A stretch of 57,606 nucleotides of DNA from NCBI GenBank assembly GCA_009695205.1, contig SIBK01000022.1, positions 1 to 57,606 of the forward strand, written 5' to 3'. Under the pieces are notes generated by a model. The model was given only the letters and a program-made list of their open reading frames with translations. It did no database searches and was not told the origin of the DNA. Of the stretch, positions 38,030 to 46,308 are shown one piece after another; the first letter of the stretch is position 1; each line of letters opens with the position of its first letter. The translations under genes were made by a program, and so were the position numbers. The stretch comes from Pedosphaera sp. Lineage in GTDB: Bacteria; Verrucomicrobiota; Verrucomicrobiia; Limisphaerales; UBA9464.

Positions 38030-39282
38030 CTTCGTGAGGGGGTGCTGGACGCGGTGGATGCGACGGTCCGAACTGTCCAGACGCCGGGTAACCGACGCAG
38101 AAACAGCAACGCGACAGTAGACAGCGCCATCATCAGGGCCAGGGTGGCAAACAGACGGAAATAGGAATGGGCGTCTGCGGACTGGGCGCCCAGCTTTTGA
38201 ACCCAGCCTCCGACGATCCAATGGGATAAGTTTCCAAAGAAACCTCCCACCGTAATGAAAAGTCCGAAGAAACGGCCCCGAATTGCATCGGGTACCGCTT
38301 GCATCATTGACGCCTCAACCACCGGATACGTGGCCATGATGAAAAAGCCAAATACGATGAGGTTGAAGGGGAAAACACTCCGTGGCGCCCATCCCAGCAG
38401 CAGTTGACAGAATGCTGAGGCCAGAAGAAGTCCTGCCGCCCAACGCAATCGCCTCCCTTCGCTCAGGTGGCCGAAAAGCGGGTTGCTCACCGCGGACGCC
38501 AGAAAGATCACACTGAGAGCCCGACCCACCGATTCGACGGTGTCTCCGTGCGCCTTTTGGAGGTAGAGCGAGCTGAGAGTTGCGTTGCCCGCGCCGGCGA
38601 AATCCCGGAATGAAAATGCGACTGCCATGGCGAAAAACAGGCCCGCAGCTGTCCAGGTGGGCAACAGCCTGATGAGAGGGCCCGTCTGCGTGAGCTTGGG
38701 GGGACGCGCATCCGCCGCAAGCCGGAAGAATACTCCCGCCGTGATAAGTCCGGCGATTCCCAGTTCCAACACAGGCGCCCGCCACCCTGCATCATGGGTG
38801 CGCCAGCCCGAATAGAGGGGTCCCACAAAGAATCCGAGACTCGCACCAATCGCCATCAGGCCAAAGGCGCGACCCGCATTGTCGGGATATAAGCGCGCGG
38901 TCAAGGCTGTCGCCGCAGGATGAAACAAACTTCCGCCTAATCCTGCGAGAATAACCGCTCCTATTGCCATGGAATGTGACTGCGCGAACGAAAGTGCGAT
39001 AAACCCAAGGGAGTTAATGACGAGCCCCCACCCCAAAAGCGCCCGGGTACTGACACGATCTGCCAGGATTCCCATCAGGTAGCTCGGCAGGAAGTACGCA
39101 AACATCATCACCGAAACCAATGAAGTTGCCTGTTGGACGTTTTTGAGATGCAGATCGGCCTGGAGCGGCAGGTATAGGGGCATCAGCGCCACATGATATA
39201 CGTGGGTGAAGGCATGCAGCACTCCAATCAAGAACAAGGTCCGCCCCCGGCCGGTGGGCATGGCTGCCACAGGCGTTTTCAT
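38026..39282 (-). CDS. MFS transporter inside the luxE/luxC-like operon
   Basis: The 418-residue protein has 12 predicted membrane helices. Motifs such as MMFAYFLPSYLMGILADRV, GLGGSLFHPAATALTARLYP and GLMAIGASLGFFVGPLYSGW recall the fosmidomycin-resistance (Fsr)-like MFS group. Its start and stop overlap the neighbouring luxE and luxC genes by four bases each (39279-39282 and 38026-38029), so its synthesis is coupled to both. This arrangement suggests that it moves the substrate or the product of the acyl-activating and reducing pair, but which is unknown. Confidence 0.85.
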   Translation of the reverse strand: MKTPVAAMPTGRGRTLFLIGVLHAFTHVYHVALMPLYLPLQADLHLKNVQQATSLVSVMMFAYFLPSYLMGILADRVSTRALLGWGLVINSLGFIALSFAQSHSMAIGAVILAGLGGSLFHPAATALTARLYPDNAGRAFGLMAIGASLGFFVGPLYSGWRTHDAGWRAPVLELGIAGLITAGVFFRLAADARPPKLTQTGPLIRLLPTWTAAGLFFAMAVAFSFRDFAGAGNATLSSLYLQKAHGDTVESVGRALSVIFLASAVSNPLFGHLSEGRRLRWAAGLLLASAFCQLLLGWAPRSVFPFNLIVFGFFIMATYPVVEASMMQAVPDAIRGRFFGLFITVGGFFGNLSHWIVGGWVQKLGAQSADAHSYFRLFATLALMMALSTVALLFLRRLPGVWTVRTVASTASSTPSRR

Positions 39283-40493
39283 GCGGTCATCAAAGAACAG
39301 CCACGCGGCTCAACCGCGGCTGCCCGTCCCACTAATTCGAAGTCAGTTCCCCGCCGGATTCCCAGATCGCTAGTCTGCACCGCCAGCACTGAGGCCACGT
39401 TAGCAAGATCCGTCACTTGAATCAGCCCCGTTTCACCCTCCGAAACTTCCGCTTCTGTCTCCGGCGAAATGACGCGCACGCGTGCCCAAGGGGGGAAGCG
39501 AAAAACTCGCCGAACTTTCTCCCCGAGTCCGCTTCTGGAATCTTTACGAATCACGTAATCGTATGCTTGGCTGCTCAATTCGCTCATCCCGTATTCGCTC
39601 ACGATGTGATTCTCTGGAATGCCGAGATGCCGGACGAGCCGCCGATGAAGTTCCTCCTTGGGGAGAACTCGGGACCGGCCTTTGTAGCCGCCTGTCTCCA
39701 TGATCCGAGAACCGGCCGCGAGCTGATACTGAATATTCTTCAACTCGAACTGGTCGAGTAGATTCACAAAATTAAAAGCTGTTCCCATCAGCAACACCGG
39801 CTGGTTGGCACATAAGGATTGCCGCAGTGCATTGAGAACTCGGTCGATATCCAAAGACCAGGCACCCCCCATTTCTACCCCGCCGGCAAACAGGGAATCT
39901 CGGCTCCCCAGATTCTCCTGCAGTACCCCTAGCATATGGACCAGGGAGGAATCGGGCGCGACAGCAGGAGCGGGAGTCAGGGCAATCTGCGTCATCGGCT
40001 GTCCAGCAGAGACCTTGTCCAAACCGGCGTTATCATCGCTCAGGAGATGGCGCTGAAACCATGTCTGAAGGGACGCGGCGTACACGGCCAGCGAGTCCTG
40101 ACAATGGAAATGCCGGCTTGTGCGCTGGCCGGTCGTGCCACTCGAATGGAAGACAACAGGACGTTCCTGCGGTGCCAGACAAGTGAGGTCCCAGTCCTTG
40201 TACGCCTCGGTCGGTGCCGCGGGAATCTCGGTCCAGCGGATGACGTTTTCTGGCGCTCGCCCGCGGGCGATGCAAAGGCGCTGATACGGTTGATTCGCCT
40301 CAAATTGAAGTGCAAAAAGTTCGAGTGCCAGCGTCTCAAAGCCCTCGGCCATGCTGCGTTTGGAGGATAGGGAACCGGGTGAAGAGGATGCGGGCCAGCT
40401 AGCTTCCTGACTCAGTAAGTCATCGCGACCGAGGTCAAAGTCTCGAATCGACGCCACGAGGTGGTGGGCAAAATGGGATAAGGGAGCCAACAC
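39279..40493 (-). CDS. acyl-protein synthetase, LuxE family
   Basis: A 404-residue LuxE-type enzyme that activates a fatty acid as acyl-AMP and forms an acyl-protein thioester. The adenylate-forming loop is VVFHSSGTTGQRTSRHF (SSGTTG at residues 117-122), and the second signature is HIVSEYGMSELSSQAYD (around residues 297-311). A LuxE-like PTEAYKDWDL lies near residue 95. It is the first gene of the coupled set and shares an ATGA with the MFS gene. LuxE classically works with LuxC and a LuxD thioesterase. LuxD is not seen here. Confidence 0.84.
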   Translation of the reverse strand: MLAPLSHFAHHLVASIRDFDLGRDDLLSQEASWPASSSPGSLSSKRSMAEGFETLALELFALQFEANQPYQRLCIARGRAPENVIRWTEIPAAPTEAYKDWDLTCLAPQERPVVFHSSGTTGQRTSRHFHCQDSLAVYAASLQTWFQRHLLSDDNAGLDKVSAGQPMTQIALTPAPAVAPDSSLVHMLGVLQENLGSRDSLFAGGVEMGGAWSLDIDRVLNALRQSLCANQPVLLMGTAFNFVNLLDQFELKNIQYQLAAGSRIMETGGYKGRSRVLPKEELHRRLVRHLGIPENHIVSEYGMSELSSQAYDYVIRKDSRSGLGEKVRRVFRFPPWARVRVISPETEAEVSEGETGLIQVTDLANVASVLAVQTSDLGIRRGTDFELVGRAAAVEPRGCSLMTA

Positions 40494-40621
40494 GCGGTTT
40501 GTAGTCGGCTGGTTTTCCGCAACAGCCGCCCCGTGTGGTAAGATGAAATCACGCCCCGCGCAAGACCGCTGGCTTAAGATTTTAGAGGGTTATAAAAATT
40601 TGCGGTGGGCGCGCCCATTTC

Positions 40622-41956
40622 TCAAGGGCGAACTGCGGTCCCATCCCTCCGCCGCACCGGTTCCCAGTACGCGGGATCCTCAGGAAACGGGTATTTCTTC
40701 GCCTTTTCCTCGTCGATGTCGACGCCGAATCCGGGTGCCTCATTGACATGGATGTAGCCATTCAGCAGTCGCGGACAGCCGCTGAAGACTTCGAGCGTGG
40801 CGTCGTTGAAGAGAATGCTTTCCTGGATTCCGAAATTGCGGATCGCCAGGTCGAGATGGGCGTTGGCTGCGTGTCCGACAGGCGACAGGTCGCCCGGTCC
40901 GTGCCAGGCACTGCGCACGTTGAACCACTCCGCCAGCGTGGCAATTTTTCGGGCAGGCGAAAATCCGCCGGTCTGGCTTAGGTGAACCCGGATAAAATCG
41001 ATCAACCGCTGCGTGATGAGCGGAACCCATTCATGCGGGCTGTTGAACAATTCGCCCATCGCGATCGGCACGGCGGTGTGCTGGCGCAGCATCGGAAAAT
41101 AACCGTTGTCTTCCGGAGGCAGTGGGTCTTCGATGAAAAACGGGCGGTAACGCTCGAGTTCCTTGAGCAGGCTGACCGCCTCGATGGGTGTGATGCGCTC
41201 ATGTACGTCATGAAGGAGTTCGACCGTTTCCCCGCAGGTGTTGCGGATGTGCTCGAACATCTTGGGAACCGCCTTAAGATACGGCAGCGAGTCCATGTGC
41301 GTGTCCTTCGGCAGGCCGAAGCCAGCCGCCTTGAAGTCCGCCTCCACCGACAATTGGGGCGAGCCGTAGCCGCCCATCTGGATGCGGATGTGGCGGAATC
41401 CACTGGCCATCAGACCTTTGACACTGGCCTCGACCTCCGTCAGAACGCGCCCATTGGCGTGCCCATAGGCGGCAACAGCAAAACGGCATTTGCCACCTAA
41501 CAATTGGTAGACCGGCATGTTCGCCCGCTTGCCTTTGATGTCCCATAACGCCATGTCCAGACCGCTTAAGGCGCAATTCAAAACCGGACCATTGCGCCAG
41601 TAGGAACTGGTGTAGGCATTCTGCCAGAGGTCCTCGATGTTGTCCGCATCGCGGCCCCGGCAGAACGGATCGAGGTACTGGTCGACGGCGGCAATCACCG
41701 GTTGCGGGCGTTGATTGAACGTGGCGCAGCCCAGTCCGTATAATCCCGGCTCGCTCGTTTCTACTTTTACCACGAGCAGTCGTATGCGCTGCGGGGCGGT
41801 GGCGATGACCTTGACCCGCGTGATCTTGAGCGGTCCCAACCCGCGTGTGGCCTTGGTCGATGTTTCCGCAGCCTGGGCCGTGCGCTGATCCAACCAAGCC
41901 AATGCTCCCGTCATGGCGCCGGCACCCAATCCTTTGAGACAGTCTCGTCGTTTCAT
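40622..41956 (-). CDS. enolase-superfamily sugar acid dehydratase (ManD/RspA-like), exported
   Basis: From the Met at 41956 the protein is 444 residues. It begins with a short twin-arginine-like signal (MKRRDCLKGLGAGAMTGALA), so a periplasmic location is likely. The enolase-superfamily core shows LDMALWDIKGKRANMPVYQL, the metal-binding ELLHDVHER, FFIEDPLPPED and AMGELFNSPHEW, then WHGPGDLSPVGHAANAHLDL, close to the D-mannonate dehydratase group. Family members dehydrate mannonate, gluconate or related acids, and many have low activity. The exact substrate is uncertain. The gene stands alone, 128 bases from luxE. Confidence 0.82.
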   Translation of the reverse strand: MKRRDCLKGLGAGAMTGALAWLDQRTAQAAETSTKATRGLGPLKITRVKVIATAPQRIRLLVVKVETSEPGLYGLGCATFNQRPQPVIAAVDQYLDPFCRGRDADNIEDLWQNAYTSSYWRNGPVLNCALSGLDMALWDIKGKRANMPVYQLLGGKCRFAVAAYGHANGRVLTEVEASVKGLMASGFRHIRIQMGGYGSPQLSVEADFKAAGFGLPKDTHMDSLPYLKAVPKMFEHIRNTCGETVELLHDVHERITPIEAVSLLKELERYRPFFIEDPLPPEDNGYFPMLRQHTAVPIAMGELFNSPHEWVPLITQRLIDFIRVHLSQTGGFSPARKIATLAEWFNVRSAWHGPGDLSPVGHAANAHLDLAIRNFGIQESILFNDATLEVFSGCPRLLNGYIHVNEAPGFGVDIDEEKAKKYPFPEDPAYWEPVRRRDGTAVRP

Positions 41957-42277
41957 AATGTCAACCGTTTCACGCCATCGTTGATATCGACGATCGAGGT
42001 GAGATCCGCAAGGGCGATGGCATAACGGGAACATGGATCAACTGCCGGGTGTCCTGCACGAACTTTCCGGTGACGCGAGGGATCATTTGACACCCAACCG
42101 GAACCATCTCCTCGTTGCATCGCTCACCCCGCGGTTTTCCAATGATCGAGGGAATCCGCCGAAGCAGACTGTTCAAACTAAAAAATGTTCAGGCATTGAA
42201 ACATGGACAAGATGAGTTATTTCGATTCCGCTCGGGCGATCCCCCAACGGTGTCCTTGGCGCCGTTCCGGCATCCGC

Positions 42278-43006
42278 ATGACGCATATCCCTGAATTCTC
42301 GAGTCGATGGGGTCCTTTCTGGCGATGCCGGACCGCCTTTACGCTTATCGAACTGCTCGTCGTCATAGCTATCATCGCCATCCTGGCTGGCCTTCTACTC
42401 CCCGCGCTCAGTCGCGCCAAGGAGAGCGGTCGCTCAACCGTCTGCTCCAGCAATCTCCGGCAGATTGGCCTTGCCGCGATGAATTACTCCATGGATTACG
42501 GCGGCCATCTTCCATCGTTTCGCAATTGGCTCTACTCGAAGACCCTGTCGCCAACATCCGGAGTGGTGTACCCCTACTTGAAGTCAAAGGATGTCTATTT
42601 CTGTCCCACGGACCGAAATGAGATTGTGTCGGGACGCCGCCGCCCCCAACCGGCTTCGGGCGGCTTTGGTTCACGGAACAAACAGCGAGATTTCAGCTAT
42701 TCGATGAACTGCGGCATTTGCCACGTGACCGACTTAGCCCAGTTTCTTGACTCGACGCGGACTCTGCTCTTCCTGGAGGCTAATTTAGCCACGAACGATT
42801 ATTCGGAAACCATCGGCCCAGCCGTCGATGTCCGGTCGCTTTCATTGCGGCACAACGGACGCGGGCATGTAATCCTCTCAGACTCTCACATCGAGACCTT
42901 GAACAAGAAGAGCTACGATGCGATGGCAAAGGCAAAGCGATTCTGGTTTCCAACGGAAGACACCACGGGGTTTGGCGGCATGCAGTTCGGCGGCGGGCTG
43001 CAATGA
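42278..43006 (+). CDS. pseudopilin-like protein with N-terminal methylation motif (copy 1)
   Basis: The product (242 residues from 42278) has a short basic leader and the prepilin core [20 protein letters not shown], then the [20 protein letters not shown] segment common to PVC-group DUF1559/GspG-like proteins. The C-terminal half has CPTDRNEI and [12 protein letters not shown], and ends in [11 protein letters not shown]. Such proteins are processed by prepilin peptidase and placed at the inner membrane or cell surface by a type II secretion or pilus-like machine. Starts at 42203 or 42212 are also possible. The last 73 bases are duplicated at 57156-57229. Confidence 0.82.
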   Translation: MTHIPEFSSRWGPFWRCRTAFTLIELLVVIAIIAILAGLLLPALSRAKESGRSTVCSSNLRQIGLAAMNYSMDYGGHLPSFRNWLYSKTLSPTSGVVYPYLKSKDVYFCPTDRNEIVSGRRRPQPASGGFGSRNKQRDFSYSMNCGICHVTDLAQFLDSTRTLLFLEANLATNDYSETIGPAVDVRSLSLRHNGRGHVILSDSHIETLNKKSYDAMAKAKRFWFPTEDTTGFGGMQFGGGLQ

Positions 43007-43225
43007 TCAGTTTTTCCGGTTGGACAAGTCTCGGGGAATGAGTCCGCCCCGTGGCTAACCATCACGCGCCGCGGCCTCCAGCAACGGTCCGTAGTCGCGG
43101 ACGGGAGTCCGCGCAATCCTCATCCCAGCAGCGGTTCACCGTCCCAATTCATCTCCATTCGTTGGAAAACTTTGCTCTTCACGCATCCGATGTGCAGAGA
43201 GGGCAGGGGTGAGAGGCCTGCTGGG
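42933..43225 (+). repeat. 293-bp direct repeat, copy A
   Basis: The 3' end of the pseudopilin gene plus about 220 bases after its stop recur, with scattered substitutions, at 57156-57447. The shared block includes AATGAGTCCGCCCCGTGGCT and the dispersed GC-rich repeat at its right end (43184-43231). Confidence 0.92.
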
Positions 43226-43649
43226 GTCACGTCTTCTAAGTCCGCAAAACGTCTCGCTGCGATATCAGGAGTCCTGAGGCTTTCTCGAATCATGCTCGCG
43301 TGGTCCGGCGCTATCGGGTGCTCCGGCCTTTGGTTTCCTAGAGTGATTTCCAGGCAAAGGTGCAATCGGCTCTCCGTCACCCCGTATCCCCGCTGGGTGT
43401 TGAGCATCCCCTCCGATTTCATCGCACCGAGTGTCCGGCTACCCTTCAAGTAGACGACTTGCCGGCTCCATTTGCGTTTGCATCGCACACGGGTCTCCAG
43501 TCGTGCCGCCAAGTGTGCGCCAAGAAATTGATAGGAGTTCCTTTTTTGACGCTCTCCGACTATTTTTTCCTGCCGGAATCGTCCGTTGCCCTGGCCGTCA
43601 TTCCTTGTACGCGTCGAAGGTCTGGCGCATCATCGACGGCAAGCGCGTC
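43007..43649. other. intergenic region, mostly repeat-derived
   Basis: The first 220 bases belong to the 293-bp repeat. The remainder (43232-43649) shows no recognisable gene, and the open frames on both strands (43120-43512 minus, 43172-43453 plus) run through the repeat and are not accepted. Confidence 0.55.
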
Positions 43650-44081
43650 ATGGAGCACGCTTTGAAGATAGAAATAAATCCGTACCTCAGTTTCAACGGG
43701 CACTGCGAAGCGGCCTTCGGGTTCTACGAACAGTGCCTCGGAGCCACGAGCCTCTCGTTTCACAGGTATGCGGGTTCGCCGATGGCGGATCAGGTGCCGT
43801 CGGAATGGCATGACAAAGTGATGCATGCCACGCTGGTGGTTGGCAACACGGCGCTGATGGGCGCGGATACGCCGTCGTCCCATTATGAAGGGGTCAAGGG
43901 ATGTTCGATTTCCCTGAGTATCGATAAGCCGGAGGATGCGGACCGTGTGTTCAATGCCCTGGCTGAGGGCGCAACGGTGCAGATGCCGATCCAGCAGACT
44001 TTCTGGACCAGCCGTTTCGGCATGCTCGTCGATCGGTTCGGAATACCCTGGATGGTAAACTGCAATCAGCCGCCCAGTTAA
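43650..44081 (+). CDS. VOC family protein (glyoxalase/PhnB-like)
   Basis: The ATG at 43650 gives a 143-residue protein with a vicinal-oxygen-chelate fold. It has KIEINPYLSFNGHCEAAFGF and YEQCLGA at the start, GADTPSSHYEG in the middle and FWTSRFGMLVDRFGIPWMVN at the end, all typical of the PhnB/YjdN group. These are small dimeric proteins sometimes binding metal, with mostly unknown reactions. The frame is open back to 43431 without family likeness. A RAYT-type terminal motif begins 5 bases after its stop. Confidence 0.85.
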   Translation: MEHALKIEINPYLSFNGHCEAAFGFYEQCLGATSLSFHRYAGSPMADQVPSEWHDKVMHATLVVGNTALMGADTPSSHYEGVKGCSISLSIDKPEDADRVFNALAEGATVQMPIQQTFWTSRFGMLVDRFGIPWMVNCNQPPS

Positions 44082-44085
44082 GAAA

Positions 44086-44112
44086 CGTAAAGGCGTCAAG
44101 CCCGGAATCGTG
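44086..44112 (+). repeat. RAYT-associated terminal motif, copy 1
   Basis: The 27-base motif (CGTAAAGGCGTCAAGC at its left, ending CGGAATCGTG) lies 46 bases upstream of a RAYT remnant. Its reverse complement, with three changes, occurs at 50958-50984 downstream of the second RAYT remnant, so it looks like a terminal or REP-like sequence of one element family. Confidence 0.6.
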
Positions 44113-44157
44113 AACATGCGTTGCAGGCATCGCCGGTTGTGTGTCAAGAGTTAGGAA

Positions 44158-44361
44158 ATGGCTCGACACGTGCGAATTGAATACGCGGGCACGGCTTATC
44201 CTGTCCTGGTGCGTGGTAATCAAGGCCGGGCCATTTACGCCGACGACGGAGATCCTGGAGATTGGTTATGCCAAATCACGACGGTGCCGCGGCGTTGGGT
44301 TTGTGAGCGTCTCGGGATGGGGGATGAATCCCGAGTGAGCGAAGCGATTCGCCGGAAATAG
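44158..44361 (+). pseudogene. REP-associated tyrosine transposase (RAYT) remnant, internally deleted
   Basis: The 67-codon frame joins the typical N-terminus of RAYT proteins (MARHVRIEYAGTAYPV, LVRGNQGRAIYADD) to their typical C-terminal part (WVCERLGMGDESRVSEAIRR). The middle, which would hold the HUH catalytic motif (MPNHxHLL), is missing. The product cannot be an active transposase. The C-terminal part recurs at 50773-50867. These enzymes process REP-type palindromes, and here CTCGGGAT-ATCCCGAG is a perfect 8-bp inverted repeat at 44311-44335. Confidence 0.75.
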
Positions 44362-44711
44362 AGAATGGCTTTCCGAACTCTGTTATCTCTGTTTGCTCCT
44401 GTTGCATCGGGCTTTTCATTTCATTCCTTTTCGGTGTACTGACGGCGCGCAGGATGTCGCATCGCATGGGTAAGAAAAAATGGGTGTCCGTTTTCACGCG
44501 GGCTTGCCGTTTGTTCGTGACAGAAATGCGAAGAAAGCCAGCCCGCGAGAGAAATGTTTCCGTAACCCCATGCGAGGGATAGGGGTCACGTTGGGAGGAT
44601 GGATGCAACGGAGTCATCACCCCGCCGGTCGTTCTTAATAGCAACGGAAAGCAAGAATCGAAGGCTCCGTCGTCGATCGACCGTTGTCGTGATACTGGAG
44701 CGATTTGAAGT
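44362..44711. other. intergenic region without recognised features
   Basis: Nothing coding or structured was recognised in this 350-base stretch, which precedes the STN-like gene. It must contain the promoter of that operon, but no convincing -35/-10 pair was picked out. Confidence 0.5.
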
Positions 44712-45668
44712 ATGAAACGTAGTCTTTGGAAAATCATCGGGACCTGTGTGGCCCTGACCGTCGTCTGGTTTGGATACCATGCGTGGAAGGCCGGCAGAAA
44801 TGTGGTCACCCTCCATGTCAACAATATGCCGGTGCGCGCGGTGATTAGTAAACTTAAATGGCAGACGTGGGAGGATATCCGGGTTCAGCAGGACGTGAAC
44901 GGTTTTGTCACATTGAATGTCGAAAACTCCCCGCTCGACGTGGTTCTTGGACTGATTAGTCAGCAGCTTGAGGTCCGATGGACCGTCGCGTATCCGATAT
45001 ACCGCGGACCCAAGGCGCTTGCGATGCTTGATCGTATCGCGACAGGCGACACGAATGTGCCATTGACCGGATGGAGCAGTTGGAATGCCCGTTTTGATTT
45101 TGGAGCAATGAGGGCCGCTGGAGCCGGATCGAATGCAAAGTCGGGTAGGGCCGAAGGATCGCCGAATCCGGGGGGTGGATTCATGGGGTCTGGCGGACCC
45201 GGCGGCGGATTCATGGGCGGCTTGGACGCCAGCACGGGTCCGGTCACCCTGAGCATAGAGAATCAATCTCTGACGGAGGCCGCGGCTTCCCTGCGCCGTG
45301 CCTCACGGGCGCGAGTCATCGCTCAAGACGATTCGATTGGACACCTGACCGCCAGTTTCAATCAAACTCCCCTCGATAAGGCGGTGGCGATTGTCGCAAA
45401 GAAGTCCAACAAGAGTTGGACGAAGTTCTATGTGCTGGAAACTAGACGGCGGCCTCAGCCCCCCCTGAATGGAGAGCGCCGTTCGTTCGCCAGCGGTCCG
45501 AGGCCGAGCCGGGAGGAGATGCAGGCCCGTATGGAAGTCTTGCGCGAGGACCCCGCATTCCAGGATCGAATGCTCCAGAACCAGCGCAATCGCCTGAAAA
45601 CAACCACTCCTGAGCAGCGGGCGACCCGCGGTGCACGGGGAGGCTTCGGCGGGCGCAGTGAAACCTGA
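44712..45668 (+). CDS. membrane-anchored protein with two STN/secretin-N-like domains
   Basis: The 318-residue protein has one N-terminal membrane anchor (LWKIIGTCVALTVVWFGY, residues 5-22). Residues 32-92 (TLHVNNMPVRAVISKL then GFVTLNVENSPLDVVLGLI) have the pattern of an STN/secretin short domain, and residues 177-242 (VTLSIENQSLTEAAASL then ASFNQTPLDKAVAIV) repeat it. A Gly/Met-rich linker (GGGFMGSGGPGGGFMGG) joins them. The C-terminal tail is basic and Arg/Gly-rich. These domains normally sit in secretins and TonB-dependent receptors and mediate docking. No beta-domain is present. It heads an operon with a pseudopilin gene (31 bases later). Function is inferred and unproven. Confidence 0.7.
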   Translation: MKRSLWKIIGTCVALTVVWFGYHAWKAGRNVVTLHVNNMPVRAVISKLKWQTWEDIRVQQDVNGFVTLNVENSPLDVVLGLISQQLEVRWTVAYPIYRGPKALAMLDRIATGDTNVPLTGWSSWNARFDFGAMRAAGAGSNAKSGRAEGSPNPGGGFMGSGGPGGGFMGGLDASTGPVTLSIENQSLTEAAASLRRASRARVIAQDDSIGHLTASFNQTPLDKAVAIVAKKSNKSWTKFYVLETRRRPQPPLNGERRSFASGPRPSREEMQARMEVLREDPAFQDRMLQNQRNRLKTTTPEQRATRGARGGFGGRSET

Positions 45669-45699
45669 TATCGGATCGACGCAATCAATATAAAAACTT

Positions 45700-46305
45700 A
45701 TGAAACAGCATTTTCTCGCAAATCGTTCAGCTCTGGCGTTTACGCTCATTGAGCTCCTTGTGGTCATTGCAATTATCGCCATACTCGCCGGGATGTTGCT
45801 TCCCGCATTGGCCAAGGCGAAAGGCAAGGCCTACGATACAGGCTGCACCAGCAATCTTAGACAAATGGGCATCGCCCTGACAACCTATGCGGATGACAAC
45901 CGTGGGCGACTTCCCCGTGCGGCGGCATTGCCGTCCGTGGAGCCCAGCACAAATCGCAACCCGCGGATTGCGGATGTTCTAGCGGCTAATCTTGGCTACA
46001 GTCCAACAAATCAACCAAACAACAGCGTATTCAAGTGCCCGCTCGACATCCGCTATTATACAAATGGGAGTCCATCGAGGCGCTTCGGTTATTTCCTGGA
46101 AGAGGGATCGAGTTATGAGTGGAACACACAGGCGAACAATGACCCCATTACTAAGCCCAAGTACTGGGGCAGTCGCATCCCCAACACCAAAGCTTGGCTA
46201 TTAAACGATTATGGAAGCTGGCATACTGGTGGACGACCGGACACCAACGGAATTCGTGGCACGATGAACCTTTTGTTTGCGGACGGGCACATTGAAAGGA
46301 ATTAG
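45700..46305 (+). CDS. pseudopilin-like protein with N-terminal methylation motif (copy 2)
   Basis: A 201-residue protein with leader [13 protein letters not shown] and the prepilin helix [18 protein letters not shown], then [20 protein letters not shown] and [18 protein letters not shown] as in PVC-group GspG-like proteins. The C-terminus has the common [13 protein letters not shown] end. It is likely cut by prepilin peptidase and built into a pseudopilus or kept as a surface protein. It lies between the STN-like gene and the Ig/DUF11 gene, which starts 3 bases after its stop. Confidence 0.88.
   Translation: MKQHFLANRSALAFTLIELLVVIAIIAILAGMLLPALAKAKGKAYDTGCTSNLRQMGIALTTYADDNRGRLPRAAALPSVEPSTNRNPRIADVLAANLGYSPTNQPNNSVFKCPLDIRYYTNGSPSRRFGYFLEEGSSYEWNTQANNDPITKPKYWGSRIPNTKAWLLNDYGSWHTGGRPDTNGIRGTMNLLFADGHIERN
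46294..46300 (+). promoter_or_regulatory. ribosome binding site deciding a TTG start
   Basis: GAAAGGA, inside the end of the pseudopilin gene, lies 8 bases before the TTG at 46309. It is one of few clear Shine-Dalgarno sequences here and supports that non-ATG start. Confidence 0.55.
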
Positions 46306-46308
46306 AAG

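Noticed and set aside
36212..40493. A complete bioluminescence lux operon
   Set aside because: luxA, luxB and luxD are absent. Only LuxC- and LuxE-type genes are present.
43120..43512. A minus-strand 130-codon frame
   Set aside because: It runs through the dispersed repeat and its product has no recognisable fold.
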